Positions 32,709 to 41,228 of a stretch of 46,784 nucleotides of DNA are shown in pieces. The stretch is from an uncultured Candidatus Poseidoniales archaeon (GTDB lineage Archaea; Thermoplasmatota; Poseidoniia; Poseidoniales; Thalassarchaeaceae), in contig CACELO010000008.1 of NCBI GenBank assembly GCA_902560445.1, forward strand, positions 1 to 46,784. Direction: 5' to 3'. The notes below the pieces were generated by a model, which saw nothing but the letters and a program-made list of their open reading frames with translations, searched no databases and was not told the origin of the DNA. Every line of letters begins with the position of its first letter. Position 1 is the stretch's first letter. Both the position numbers and the translations under genes were made by a program.

Positions 32709-32730
32709 TCTTTCGGGTCGAAAGAGGTGA
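32709..32730 (+). promoter_or_regulatory. Leader hairpin touching the tfb ribosome-binding site
   Basis: TCTTTCG-GGT-CGAAAGA (32709-32725) is a perfect 7-bp inverted repeat with a 3-base loop. The Shine-Dalgarno GAGGTGA (32724-32730) shares its first two bases with the stem and lies 7 bases before ATG 32738. Folding could restrict ribosome access, or the palindrome could bind a protein such as TFB itself. Confidence 0.5.
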
Positions 32731-32737
32731 TTAATAA

Positions 32738-33664
32738 ATGTCAGAATATCTTGTAGAAGACACTGTCAAGTGTGATGAATGTGGTTCAAGAAATCTAGAC
32801 CGCGACGAAACTCGTGGTGAAATTGTGTGCCAAGATTGTGGACTTGTCCTTGAAGACAAGGTTATCGATCAAGGTGCTGAGTGGCGTGTGTTTAGCCCCG
32901 AGCAAGGTGACCAGCGTGCACGTACTGGTGCACCAATGACTGTAATGCTTCACGACAAGGGTCTTTCCACCGATATTGATTGGCAGAACAAGGACTACTC
33001 AGGAAAGACAATCTCTTCCAGATACCGCTCCCAATTCTACCGAATGAGAAAGTGGCAGAAGCGCTCTCGAGTAAGCAATGCAACAGAGCGAAACCTCGCA
33101 ATGGCTCTTGCAGAATTGGATAGAATGGCCAGCCGCCTAGATCTTCCAAAGAGTATTCGAGAAACCGCAGCTGTCAACTACAAGAAAGCGGTCGAGAAGA
33201 GACTCATTCGTGGTCGCTCGATTGAAGGTGTAGCAGCAGCATCCCTGTATGCTGCTTGCCGCCAGTGTAACAATCCAAGAACACTCGATGAAATCGGAGA
33301 TGCTAGTAGAACCGGTAGAAAGGAAATTGGACGCACCTACCGATTCATGGTTCGTGAATTAAAGATGAAGATTCCACCAACCAAGCCTGAGGATTACATT
33401 CCTCGATTCTGTTCAGGTCTTGACCTAGATGCCGAGGTACAAGCCAAGGCATACGAACTGATTCAGAAGGCCCAGGAAAAGGAACTAACCAGCGGCCGAG
33501 GCCCAACCGGTATCGCGGCTTCAATCATCTACATCGCATCGGTTCTTTGTGGTAAGCGCAGAACTCAGCGAGAGGTTGCTGAAGTGGCCGGTGTCACTGA
33601 GGTTACAATCCGAAATAGGTACAAGGAACTCATCCAGAACCTCAATATCGAACTAGAGATTTGA
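32738..33664 (+). CDS. tfb: Transcription initiation factor B (TFIIB homologue)
   Basis: 308 residues from ATG 32738 with a Shine-Dalgarno 7 bases upstream. The N-terminal zinc ribbon (Cys12, Cys15, Cys31, Cys34: [22 protein letters not shown]) binds RNA polymerase. The B-finger/reader region follows ([21 protein letters not shown]). Two cyclin-like repeats, about 112-205 and 210-302, bind TBP and [22 protein letters not shown] and [19 protein letters not shown] are their matching core helices. The C-terminal helix-turn-helix [20 protein letters not shown] reads the BRE element. The protein is complete and canonical. A HEAT-like gene starts 10 bases after it. Confidence 0.97.
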   Translation: MSEYLVEDTVKCDECGSRNLDRDETRGEIVCQDCGLVLEDKVIDQGAEWRVFSPEQGDQRARTGAPMTVMLHDKGLSTDIDWQNKDYSGKTISSRYRSQFYRMRKWQKRSRVSNATERNLAMALAELDRMASRLDLPKSIRETAAVNYKKAVEKRLIRGRSIEGVAAASLYAACRQCNNPRTLDEIGDASRTGRKEIGRTYRFMVRELKMKIPPTKPEDYIPRFCSGLDLDAEVQAKAYELIQKAQEKELTSGRGPTGIAASIIYIASVLCGKRRTQREVAEVAGVTEVTIRNRYKELIQNLNIELEI

Positions 33665-33674
33665 GTCGGTCTAA

Positions 33675-35003
33675 ATGGCCAGACGGGAAGGTAACGCCCT
33701 AGTCTGGCAGAAAACCGATGAAAGACTCAAGGAAGCGGTGCGTGAAGCATTTGGGATTGCACCACTACCTAATCCTCCTCTAGAATTGCCAGATTTCCCC
33801 GCTATCCCTCCTGCCGATTCCGAATCATTAGCCCGGCAGGCAGTTGGAATTTTTGCAATTGACCGTCAAGGATTCAATATGCGATTAGCAGAAGTTTGCG
33901 ATATACACTTACCGGATTATGTTCGACGCTCAATAGATTCAGAGAAAGCCGAATCTGAATGGCTAGCATCCAACTCGGAAACAATTGCAGAGAGAGTACT
34001 CGCGCTTCAGGTTAGAGACTGGTTAGCAGTTGCATTAGATGAGAATGTGCCAGATACAGATAGGTGGTATCTTGGTTCGGGTTTGCTTGTAGGTCTTGCA
34101 CTGGGTGGTACAGAAGTTGCCAGAGATGATTGCTACTATTTGCTTGAATCAATCGCTTATGCGGTTACTCCAGGAAATTTACCCTATTCGAATGTGATAG
34201 GTCATCATCAAATTGCATGGTCTCCCGAGATGTCGGCTAACAACCCACTACCTCCTCACCCTGCAGGTGTAATGGCTGCGGCCACAATTCTCGATACATT
34301 ATCTATGAAACCAGAATCTTCAGTCAAGATTCTACCAAAATGGTTGGAGAATCTATCTGTCTCATTACATCTCTGCCCGACATTGGCAATCCCTTCCCGT
34401 GTGATCGATGCACTCGGGCGGACCGATGATGACAGCAGCCCATATGTACGAGCAGGAGTGCAAATGCTATCACATTCACCAGAAGAAGCAAAAGATATTC
34501 TCGTCGCATCTGCAGATCATCGCTCTGTAGGTACTAGAAGGACCATAGCAGAAAATCTCTCTCGAATCCACGCTCAAGAAGCAACACTTGCTCTTACGTT
34601 GGTTGACCGACTGTCCTCTGAGACGGACGAATCAATACAGACACTTTGCGCCTCATTTGTAGGGGTATTAGCTCGCCTTTCCGAAGAAGAATTCGTTGGA
34701 AGGGCACAATCCATTCTTGCTAAAGGAAACCAAAAAGCAACGCAGAGGCTAGTGGAATCTGGGCTCCGAGATTACCTCTCAACAAATCCAACAGATTCTG
34801 CTAAACTCCTCCCCTCAGCCTGGTTAATGTCCTCTGAGTTAGGGCGCTCTCGGGTAGGCAATCTGATTGTTGAACAAGCAAGAGTTTCTCCCGAAGCATT
34901 CCAAAGAACATGTCAAATTGTCAATCAAGCCAACCTAGAATCTTTTCAGAAGTTGTCAAAATGGGTTAAAATGAGAAGCCCGGATGCCTACGAATTACTG
35001 TAG
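33675..35003 (+). CDS. Unrecognised 442-residue HEAT-like repeat protein
   Basis: No family recognised. It starts at ATG 33675, only 10 bases after tfb, so the two are almost certainly one transcript. The protein is soluble and almost wholly helical. The second half shows HEAT-like units of about 35-40 residues, e.g. RVIDALGRTDDDSSPYVRAG, KDILVASADHRSVGTRRTIA and ESIQTLCASFVGVLARLSEE. No signal peptide, membrane helix, metal site or nucleotide motif is seen. Such repeat proteins commonly act as protein-protein scaffolds. The tight link to tfb makes a transcription-related role worth testing. It ends convergently with the ribonucleotide reductase gene, leaving a 3-base gap. Confidence 0.75.
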   Translation: MARREGNALVWQKTDERLKEAVREAFGIAPLPNPPLELPDFPAIPPADSESLARQAVGIFAIDRQGFNMRLAEVCDIHLPDYVRRSIDSEKAESEWLASNSETIAERVLALQVRDWLAVALDENVPDTDRWYLGSGLLVGLALGGTEVARDDCYYLLESIAYAVTPGNLPYSNVIGHHQIAWSPEMSANNPLPPHPAGVMAAATILDTLSMKPESSVKILPKWLENLSVSLHLCPTLAIPSRVIDALGRTDDDSSPYVRAGVQMLSHSPEEAKDILVASADHRSVGTRRTIAENLSRIHAQEATLALTLVDRLSSETDESIQTLCASFVGVLARLSEEEFVGRAQSILAKGNQKATQRLVESGLRDYLSTNPTDSAKLLPSAWLMSSELGRSRVGNLIVEQARVSPEAFQRTCQIVNQANLESFQKLSKWVKMRSPDAYELL

Positions 35004-35006
35004 AAA

Positions 35007-38000
35007 TTAGGAGCAACCGGTAGTGGCTCCGCAGGCATTGCACTTCAGGCAAGTTCCATTGCGAACCATCTGACTACTTCCGCACTCGTCGCAGATATCT
35101 CCAGTAAAGCCACGCTCACGAGCCATCCGGCGAATACGAGAATCCTCGTCCTCAGATGGAGCAACCGCATTCAGAGTCAACTGTACATCTCTCTTTTCTC
35201 CTTGCGTCCGTACCAATCCCTCTTCTGTTTGCTCGGGTCTGCTGATTGATGTTGATACCATATCTTCGGCAGAGACATGAGCTAGATCGTCACGCTCTAG
35301 ATATTGAATTGCTAGTTCACGGAATATGTAATCGACAATTGAAGTTGACATCTTAACCCGGCCACTACCACCGGTTACCATTCCACTCGGGTCGAACTTC
35401 TGGAAAGTGAACGACTTCACAAATGCGTCTAGAGGAACACCATATTGTAATCCAATCGACACTGCAATCGCGAATTGATTCAGTAGAGATCTCCACGCCG
35501 CACCCTCTTTCGAGGTTGTAATCATAATCTCGCCCAAACGACCGTCATCATAGTTGCTTGAAGATAGATAAACAGTGTGCCCACCAACTCTAGCCTTCAT
35601 TGTACTAGATGATCTGACATCAGGCAGAGGCCTTCTTGTTGCGATATAATTGTGGACAAACTGTTCGGCCACAACTGTAGCTGCTGGAGCAGGTATTGGA
35701 AGGGCTTCGGCAGTTTGCTCTACCATCTTGTGAACAACAGTAACAGCCTCATCTTCATCCTCCTCATCCAGAGATGTAGCATCAACTAGCTGATTCATCA
35801 GTGGCTGACTGAGTTTACTTCCATCCCGATAAATCGCACATGCCTTAATCATGGTATCATAACTTAGGTCATAGGCCTCTCTAATATCCTCAATCGAGGC
35901 ATCGGCTGGCATGTTGATTGTTTTCGAAATTGCTCCGGAAATGAATGGCTGAGCGGCTGCCATCATCAATACGTGAGCTTTCCAATCGATCGATCTCTTT
36001 CCATACTTACCACAAGGAGTTGCACAATCGAACACAGCCAAGTGCTCATCCTTTAGTCCAGGTGCACCCTCAATTGTACCATATCCAAAGACGTGATCAT
36101 TGGCTTGATCAATTTCATCATTAGAGAATCCAAGGTGGCCGAGTGTGTCAAAGAATGGGTCCTCAAATTGTTCTTTCGAAATCCCTAGAGTTTCTGTACA
36201 GAAATCTTCTCCGAGGATAGACGGCGCAAATGCAGAGCGTATATCGAAAACATCTGGGAAGCTTGACTCTACTTTCTTCACCATCTTTGCATTGAAGCCA
36301 GCGGCTTTCAATACCTTAGAAGATACAGTAGGGCAGTTGCCTAGTGAAGCAGTTCCCATAATGTACTCTTGAATTGCTTGCGTTTCCTTTTCTGAGTACC
36401 CCAATCGTCGTAGAGCGTTTGGTACTCCGTGGTTGATGATTCTTAGAGAGCCTCCGCCAGCTAGTTGTTTGTACTGAACTAGTGAGAATTGTGGTTCTAC
36501 TCCGGTGGTGTCAGCATTCATTACTAATCCAATAGTTCCTGTAGGGGCGATAACGGTAGTCTGTGCATTTCTGTAACCATGCTCTTCACCTTCTCTTATG
36601 GCGCGGTCCCATGATTCTCTAGCAGCGCCAAGAAGGTCCTTTGGACACTTCTTTGCATTAATTCCCATTGGTAATACAGACAAACCATCGTATTCCTCTG
36701 CCGGAGCATCGTATGCTGCAAGGCGGTGATTCTTCATTACACGCAACATATGTTCTGCATTCTCTGAATAGTTCGGGAATGGCCCTAGGACTGAAGCCAT
36801 CTCGGCACTGGTTGCATAGGATTCACCACACATAATCGAAGTAACAGCGCCACAAATCGCGTAGCCTCTTTCATCATCATAGGGAATTCCCATGTGCATC
36901 AGTAGTGAACCGATGTTGCAGTAACCGAGACCAAGAGTTCGGTATTCGTAGGACTGACGGGCGATTTCAGCCGAAGGGAATTGTGCCATCAGTACGCTAA
37001 TTTCTAATGTAGCAGTCCATAATCTGACGGAATGTCGAAAGTCTTCAACATCAAAGGTTTGAGTCGCCTTGTCATAGTAATGTAGTAGATTTATGCTAGC
37101 GAGATTACAAGCGGTATCGTCAAGGAACATGTATTCACTGCAAGGATTTGAGCCGTTAATTCGACCGCCTTCAGGACAGGTATGCCATTCGTTGATTGTT
37201 GTATCGAATTGAACTCCTGGATCCGCACAAGCCCAAGCGGTGTATGCTACTTTGTCCCATAATTCCGCTGCCGGCATCGTCTTGCAAGGTTCAGGCTCTC
37301 TTCCCTCTTGACCAGCCTTCTTTAATTCGGTTCGGTGGTAAAGATTCCAATCCCCATCGTTACGAAGGGATTCCATGAATGAATTAGGCACTCGAACCGA
37401 ATTGTTGGAGTTTTGACCGGATACAGTTGCATAACCCTCTCCTTGCCAATCAGTATCCATTTGTTCGAATGTTAAACTCTTCCATCCTTGATTTGCAAGG
37501 TCAAGAATTCTCTTGATATGTGGCTGAGGGACACTATCACGTACCGCTTTTATCATTGCCATTTTGAGAGCGCCATTAACTGCTGGGTCAGTCTTAGAAT
37601 CATCTTCATCATGACTCCATATAGCTGATAAAATAGCATCTGAATGTTTCTGCAAAAGACTTGAACCAATTACTAGAGCCGATACCTTCTCCTCTTCTGT
37701 GAGTTTCCAATCAATGTATTCTTCGATATCCGGATGATCAAGATCTAGAGTAACCATCTTTGCTGCCCGGCGAGTTGTACCTCCAGATTTGATAGCCCCA
37801 GCCGCCCTATCACCAATCTTTAGGAAGGACAGAAGGCCACTGGAAGTACCTCCACCAGATAGTGGCTCTCCAGCCCCTCTTATCTGAGAGAAGTTCGAAC
37901 CGGTCCCCGATCCATACTTGAATAATAGAGCCTCTCGATTCCATAGGCCCATAATCGATTCAGTTCCTCCAACCAAGGAATCGCCTACTGATTGAATGAA

Positions 38001-38654
38001 GCAAGCATGAGGTTGAGGGTGCGTGTAAGCATCTTCTGAAAGCTTCAATTCACCAGTGACTGCATCTACGTAGTGGTGCCCTTGAGCTGGACCTGTTATT
38101 CCATAAGCCCAATTCAAACCAGTATTGAACCACTGCGGGCTATTTGGCGCAGATCTCTGGCTTGCAATTAGGTAAGCCATTTCATCATAGAAGGCACGAG
38201 CATCGGCTTCACTGGCAAAGTAGCCGTGAGTCCAACCCCAGTAGGTCCAGGTGCCTGCAAGGCGGCGGAACAATTCCCGACCATCCGTCTCACCGACAAA
38301 CCTGTCCTCTGGAGCGAGGGACTGAAGCTTCTCATGATCAGGCTCGCTACGTTGTAGCCATCCTGGGACCCCGTCCTCTGCCACCTTGCGCAGAGCAGCA
38401 GGAACACCAGCCTTCCTCAGATATTTCTGAGCGCAAACTTTTCCTGGTACGCCAGCAAACCCAGAAGGCAACTGAACACCATGAATTTCATCAGCGAGAC
38501 TTCCGTCAGGGTTTCGGATCTCTACACTCATCTCAATCCAATCGAAGGCATCAAAGGGGTCAGCACCCGCTGTAGTAAAACGCCGTTCTATCACTAATCC
38601 CTTCTCAGCTTCACCTTCTTCGGCAACGACCTCATCATTTGTTCGCGTCTGCAT
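35007..38654 (-). CDS. nrdJ: Adenosylcobalamin-dependent (class II) ribonucleotide reductase
   Basis: 1215 residues from ATG 38654; a GTG at 38702 would add 16 residues but lies within a strong hairpin. The family's blocks are present in order: HACFIQSV with the first redox cysteine, KYGSGTGSNFSQIRG, SGGTTRRAAKMV, NGSNPCSEY with the thiyl-radical cysteine (about 505), GLGYCNIGSLLM, and APTGTIGLVMNADTTGVEP. After the barrel comes a long C-terminal region ending in a zinc ribbon CDECG...CLKCNACG. This matches the vitamin B12-dependent type, which converts ribonucleotides to deoxyribonucleotides without oxygen or a second subunit. It implies a need for cobalamin. Confidence 0.94.
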   Translation of the reverse strand: MQTRTNDEVVAEEGEAEKGLVIERRFTTAGADPFDAFDWIEMSVEIRNPDGSLADEIHGVQLPSGFAGVPGKVCAQKYLRKAGVPAALRKVAEDGVPGWLQRSEPDHEKLQSLAPEDRFVGETDGRELFRRLAGTWTYWGWTHGYFASEADARAFYDEMAYLIASQRSAPNSPQWFNTGLNWAYGITGPAQGHHYVDAVTGELKLSEDAYTHPQPHACFIQSVGDSLVGGTESIMGLWNREALLFKYGSGTGSNFSQIRGAGEPLSGGGTSSGLLSFLKIGDRAAGAIKSGGTTRRAAKMVTLDLDHPDIEEYIDWKLTEEEKVSALVIGSSLLQKHSDAILSAIWSHDEDDSKTDPAVNGALKMAMIKAVRDSVPQPHIKRILDLANQGWKSLTFEQMDTDWQGEGYATVSGQNSNNSVRVPNSFMESLRNDGDWNLYHRTELKKAGQEGREPEPCKTMPAAELWDKVAYTAWACADPGVQFDTTINEWHTCPEGGRINGSNPCSEYMFLDDTACNLASINLLHYYDKATQTFDVEDFRHSVRLWTATLEISVLMAQFPSAEIARQSYEYRTLGLGYCNIGSLLMHMGIPYDDERGYAICGAVTSIMCGESYATSAEMASVLGPFPNYSENAEHMLRVMKNHRLAAYDAPAEEYDGLSVLPMGINAKKCPKDLLGAARESWDRAIREGEEHGYRNAQTTVIAPTGTIGLVMNADTTGVEPQFSLVQYKQLAGGGSLRIINHGVPNALRRLGYSEKETQAIQEYIMGTASLGNCPTVSSKVLKAAGFNAKMVKKVESSFPDVFDIRSAFAPSILGEDFCTETLGISKEQFEDPFFDTLGHLGFSNDEIDQANDHVFGYGTIEGAPGLKDEHLAVFDCATPCGKYGKRSIDWKAHVLMMAAAQPFISGAISKTINMPADASIEDIREAYDLSYDTMIKACAIYRDGSKLSQPLMNQLVDATSLDEEDEDEAVTVVHKMVEQTAEALPIPAPAATVVAEQFVHNYIATRRPLPDVRSSSTMKARVGGHTVYLSSSNYDDGRLGEIMITTSKEGAAWRSLLNQFAIAVSIGLQYGVPLDAFVKSFTFQKFDPSGMVTGGSGRVKMSTSIVDYIFRELAIQYLERDDLAHVSAEDMVSTSISRPEQTEEGLVRTQGEKRDVQLTLNAVAPSEDEDSRIRRMARERGFTGDICDECGSSQMVRNGTCLKCNACGATTGCS

Positions 38655-38692
38655 CACAACCACTTCCGAATTAATTCCCCGACTCAATTCTC

Positions 38693-38712
38693 TCCTTCGC
38701 ACGCGCGAAGGA
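38693..38712 (-). promoter_or_regulatory. Perfect 8-4-8 hairpin in the nrdJ leader
   Basis: TCCTTCGC (38693-38700), loop ACGC, GCGAAGGA (38705-38712) form a perfect 8-bp stem about 38 bases before the ATG at 38654. It is too short for a cobalamin riboswitch. It could be an operator or leader hairpin controlling deoxynucleotide supply. Confidence 0.5.
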
Positions 38713-38828
38713 TTTGGCTGTGCCCGAAGACGGACTTTAATGAGTTCGGAAAATACGTGTTCATTACCAGTAAATAATACTCAAGATTCATCTTATCCAG
38801 AAAACGCCAATGCGTGTAAAATTACAAG

Positions 38829-39221
38829 TTACGGTCGTAAATCAAGTGTCCAATCTACACTGGCTCCGGACCTTGAAATCATAATTCCAACTGAACAATC
38901 CTTCTCATGTGAAAGTGTGAGTATTCTTCGGACCAACATCTCTGGTACATCTCCCTCAACTACATAGTGCATATTCACTGAAGTAAATACTCGCGGTGGC
39001 TCATCAGCCCTCACCCCTTCTACATCTACCCACATTGCTCGAACCTTTTCCATTCTATCTTTGAGTCCAACTCTCAAGTCAACTAGTGAACAGGCGGCGT
39101 GGGCCTGCAGTGCCATCTCCATCGGGCTTGGTGCGGTATCGGAATAGATTGGTGTGACCTTACCTGATTCGGTTTCACCTTCCAGTGTTCGCCCACCAGT
39201 CCATCGAACTACGCTCTTCAT
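38829..39221 (-). CDS. OsmC-family protein
   Basis: 130 residues from ATG 39221 ([12 protein letters not shown]); longer readings run into the promoter of icd. The OsmC fold is recognisable: N-terminal strands, then [18 protein letters not shown] (family pattern SPxELLLAALAxCxxxDV) with the first reactive cysteine, a central strand with VDVEG, and the C-terminal helix [15 protein letters not shown] (LSHEKYCPVSxxL) with the second cysteine. OsmC/Ohr proteins reduce organic hydroperoxides with this cysteine pair; YhfA-type members of this shape are less well understood. It is divergent from isocitrate dehydrogenase and precedes nrdJ on the minus strand. Confidence 0.87.
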   Translation of the reverse strand: MKSVVRWTGGRTLEGETESGKVTPIYSDTAPSPMEMALQAHAACSLVDLRVGLKDRMEKVRAMWVDVEGVRADEPPRVFTSVNMHYVVEGDVPEMLVRRILTLSHEKDCSVGIMISRSGASVDWTLDLRP

Positions 39222-39293
39222 GCCCCCTCCTCTATCGCGTCCGTCTTGAGGGTTGGCTTCTTGAGGCAGAGGCGGCTGGCACGACTGAGTAAA

Positions 39294-40523
39294 ATGACTG
39301 AGGGTAGTGTAATTACAATGGCAAAGGGTCATTTGAGCGTACCCGATCAACCAATAATCCATTACATCGAGGGAGATGGAATTGGAGTCGACATTACTCC
39401 CGTAATGATTGATGTAGTCGATGCAGCAGTCCGCAATGCATACTCAGGAACTCGTCAAATACACTGGTCTGAAGTATTGGCTGGAGAAAAGGCATTCAAC
39501 GCCACGGGCGAATGGTTACCAGATGAAACATTAGAATCAATGAAGAATGGTCTAGTATCCATCAAAGGACCTCTTACAACTCCTGTAGGTGGAGGAATCC
39601 GAAGCCTCAATGTCGCACTCCGACAACAACTGGATTTGTTCGCCTGTGTCCGTCCAGTTCGCTGGTATGCTGGTACTCCCAGCCCCGTACGAGACCCCGG
39701 CGCAGTAGACATGATTATTTTCAGAGAGAATAGCGAAGATGTGTACGCAGGAATAGAGTGGGAATCTGGTAGCGAGGAAGTCACGAAAGTGATTCAATTC
39801 CTACAAAACGAAATGGGTGTCGAAAAGATTCGATTCCCCGACACCTCTGGAATCGGAATCAAACCTATTAGTGTCGAAGGCACAGCTAGAATAGTACGGG
39901 CAGCAATCAGATACGCAATCGATAATGATAAGGATTCGGTAACTCTTGTTCACAAAGGAAACATCATGAAATTCACAGAAGGTGGATTCAGAGATTGGGG
40001 CTACCAACTAGCCAAAGATGAGTTCGGAGCAGTAGAATTAGACGACGGTCCTTGGTGCACATTGACCAATCCAAACACAGGAAACACGATTGTCATCAAG
40101 GATGTAATTGCCGACGCAATGCTACAACAACTCCTCACGCGCCCACGCGAGTACGGTGTACTTGCTACAATGAATCTGAATGGTGATTACATCTCTGACG
40201 CGCTAGCAGCACAGGTAGGTGGAATCGGTATTGCCCCAGGCGCGAACATCAACTATGACACTGGAATTTCTATCTTCGAAGCGACACATGGAACAGCGCC
40301 AAAGTATGCCGGACAAGACAAAGTCAATCCAGGAAGTCTAATCCTTTCAGCTGAGATGATGCTCCGACACATGGGTTGGGGGGAGGCAGCAGATCTAATC
40401 GTTAAGGGAATGGAAGGCGCAATTTCAGCAGGAACTGTAACCTACGATTTCGAGCGTCTGATGAATGATGCGACACTACTCTCATGTTCTGAGTTCGGAC
40501 ACGCTTTAGTAACCCATATGTGA
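39294..40523 (+). CDS. icd: NADP-dependent isocitrate dehydrogenase, close to the E. coli type
   Basis: 409 residues from ATG 39294. It aligns without gaps over most of its length with E. coli Icd as I remember it: [79 protein letters not shown]. Ser104 corresponds to the serine that in E. coli binds substrate and is phosphorylated by Ace[12 protein letters not shown] and TYDFER keep the lysine, tyrosines and arginine that select NADP over NAD. It oxidises isocitrate to 2-oxoglutarate and CO2. The high similarity suggests transfer from bacteria. It is followed by a methyltransferase 9 bases later. Confidence 0.95.
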   Translation: MTEGSVITMAKGHLSVPDQPIIHYIEGDGIGVDITPVMIDVVDAAVRNAYSGTRQIHWSEVLAGEKAFNATGEWLPDETLESMKNGLVSIKGPLTTPVGGGIRSLNVALRQQLDLFACVRPVRWYAGTPSPVRDPGAVDMIIFRENSEDVYAGIEWESGSEEVTKVIQFLQNEMGVEKIRFPDTSGIGIKPISVEGTARIVRAAIRYAIDNDKDSVTLVHKGNIMKFTEGGFRDWGYQLAKDEFGAVELDDGPWCTLTNPNTGNTIVIKDVIADAMLQQLLTRPREYGVLATMNLNGDYISDALAAQVGGIGIAPGANINYDTGISIFEATHGTAPKYAGQDKVNPGSLILSAEMMLRHMGWGEAADLIVKGMEGAISAGTVTYDFERLMNDATLLSCSEFGHALVTHM

Positions 40524-40532
40524 GATGGTACT

Positions 40533-41210
40533 GTGTCCGAGCTGAGCGAGCAAGAGCTTGCTAAACTTCGTGAATTCATCCATGAAATGGCCCGTAAAGC
40601 AGAAGATTCGGGCGACCCGTTAGCTTGGTTTGAAGACCTTTACAGAATTTCTGAGGGAGACGATTCAATGATTCCATGGTCTGATGGGTATCCGCACCCA
40701 TTTCTAGTAGAATGGAATGAACAAAAAGTATCTCGAGGGCGAGCATTGGTTGTTGGATGTGGTCTTGGCGAAGATGCAGCTTACCTAGCTCGAACAGGAT
40801 GGGAAGTTACGGCATTCGACCTCTCTTCAACTGCGGTTGAATGGGCATCCCAGATACACCAAGAGCCTAATATAGAGTGGAGAGCAGAAGATTTGCTCAA
40901 TCTACCAGAGGAATGGAAAGGTGCCTGGGATCTAGTATTGGAAGTACATATACTCCAAGCAATCCCTCCAGAAATTAGACAAGTTGCTGCAACGAAGTTA
41001 GCTCCATTAGTGGCATCCAATGGCAATTTGGTTTGCATAGGTAGAATCAATCTAACAGGCGAGGAACTCGATGGACCACCCTGGCCTTTGGATCGCCAAT
41101 TTATTGAGATGGTAGGGTCACAATTGAATCAAACAGAATTCTTAATTCAAAACCGGCCAAATGACGAACCCGAAGTTAGTCGGTATCTGGCGACCTGGAG
41201 TTCGGATTAA
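40533..41210 (+). CDS. Class I SAM-dependent methyltransferase (TPMT-like)
   Basis: 225 residues from GTG 40533. SAM motif I is ALVVGCGLGEDAAYLARTG, followed by VTAFDLSSTAVEWA (acidic ribose-binding end) and WDLVLEVHILQAIPP (motif IV region). The N-terminus DPLAWFEDLYRISEGDDSMIPWSDGYPHP resembles the thiopurine methyltransferase/tellurite-resistance group, in which a tryptophan-rich lid covers the SAM site. Substrates in this group are small thiols, halides or metalloids; here the substrate is unknown. It is probably co-transcribed with icd. It ends 18 bases before the convergent PIN-protein gene. Confidence 0.85.
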   Translation: MSELSEQELAKLREFIHEMARKAEDSGDPLAWFEDLYRISEGDDSMIPWSDGYPHPFLVEWNEQKVSRGRALVVGCGLGEDAAYLARTGWEVTAFDLSSTAVEWASQIHQEPNIEWRAEDLLNLPEEWKGAWDLVLEVHILQAIPPEIRQVAATKLAPLVASNGNLVCIGRINLTGEELDGPPWPLDRQFIEMVGSQLNQTEFLIQNRPNDEPEVSRYLATWSSD

Positions 41211-41228
41211 TTATGACCAAAGACGAAA

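Noticed and set aside
38655-38828. Cobalamin riboswitch upstream of the B12-dependent reductase
   Set aside because: The region is too short and lacks a B12-box; only a small hairpin is present.
38740-38967. Open frame of 75 codons on the plus strand
   Set aside because: Most of it is antisense to the OsmC-like gene, with no recognisable features.
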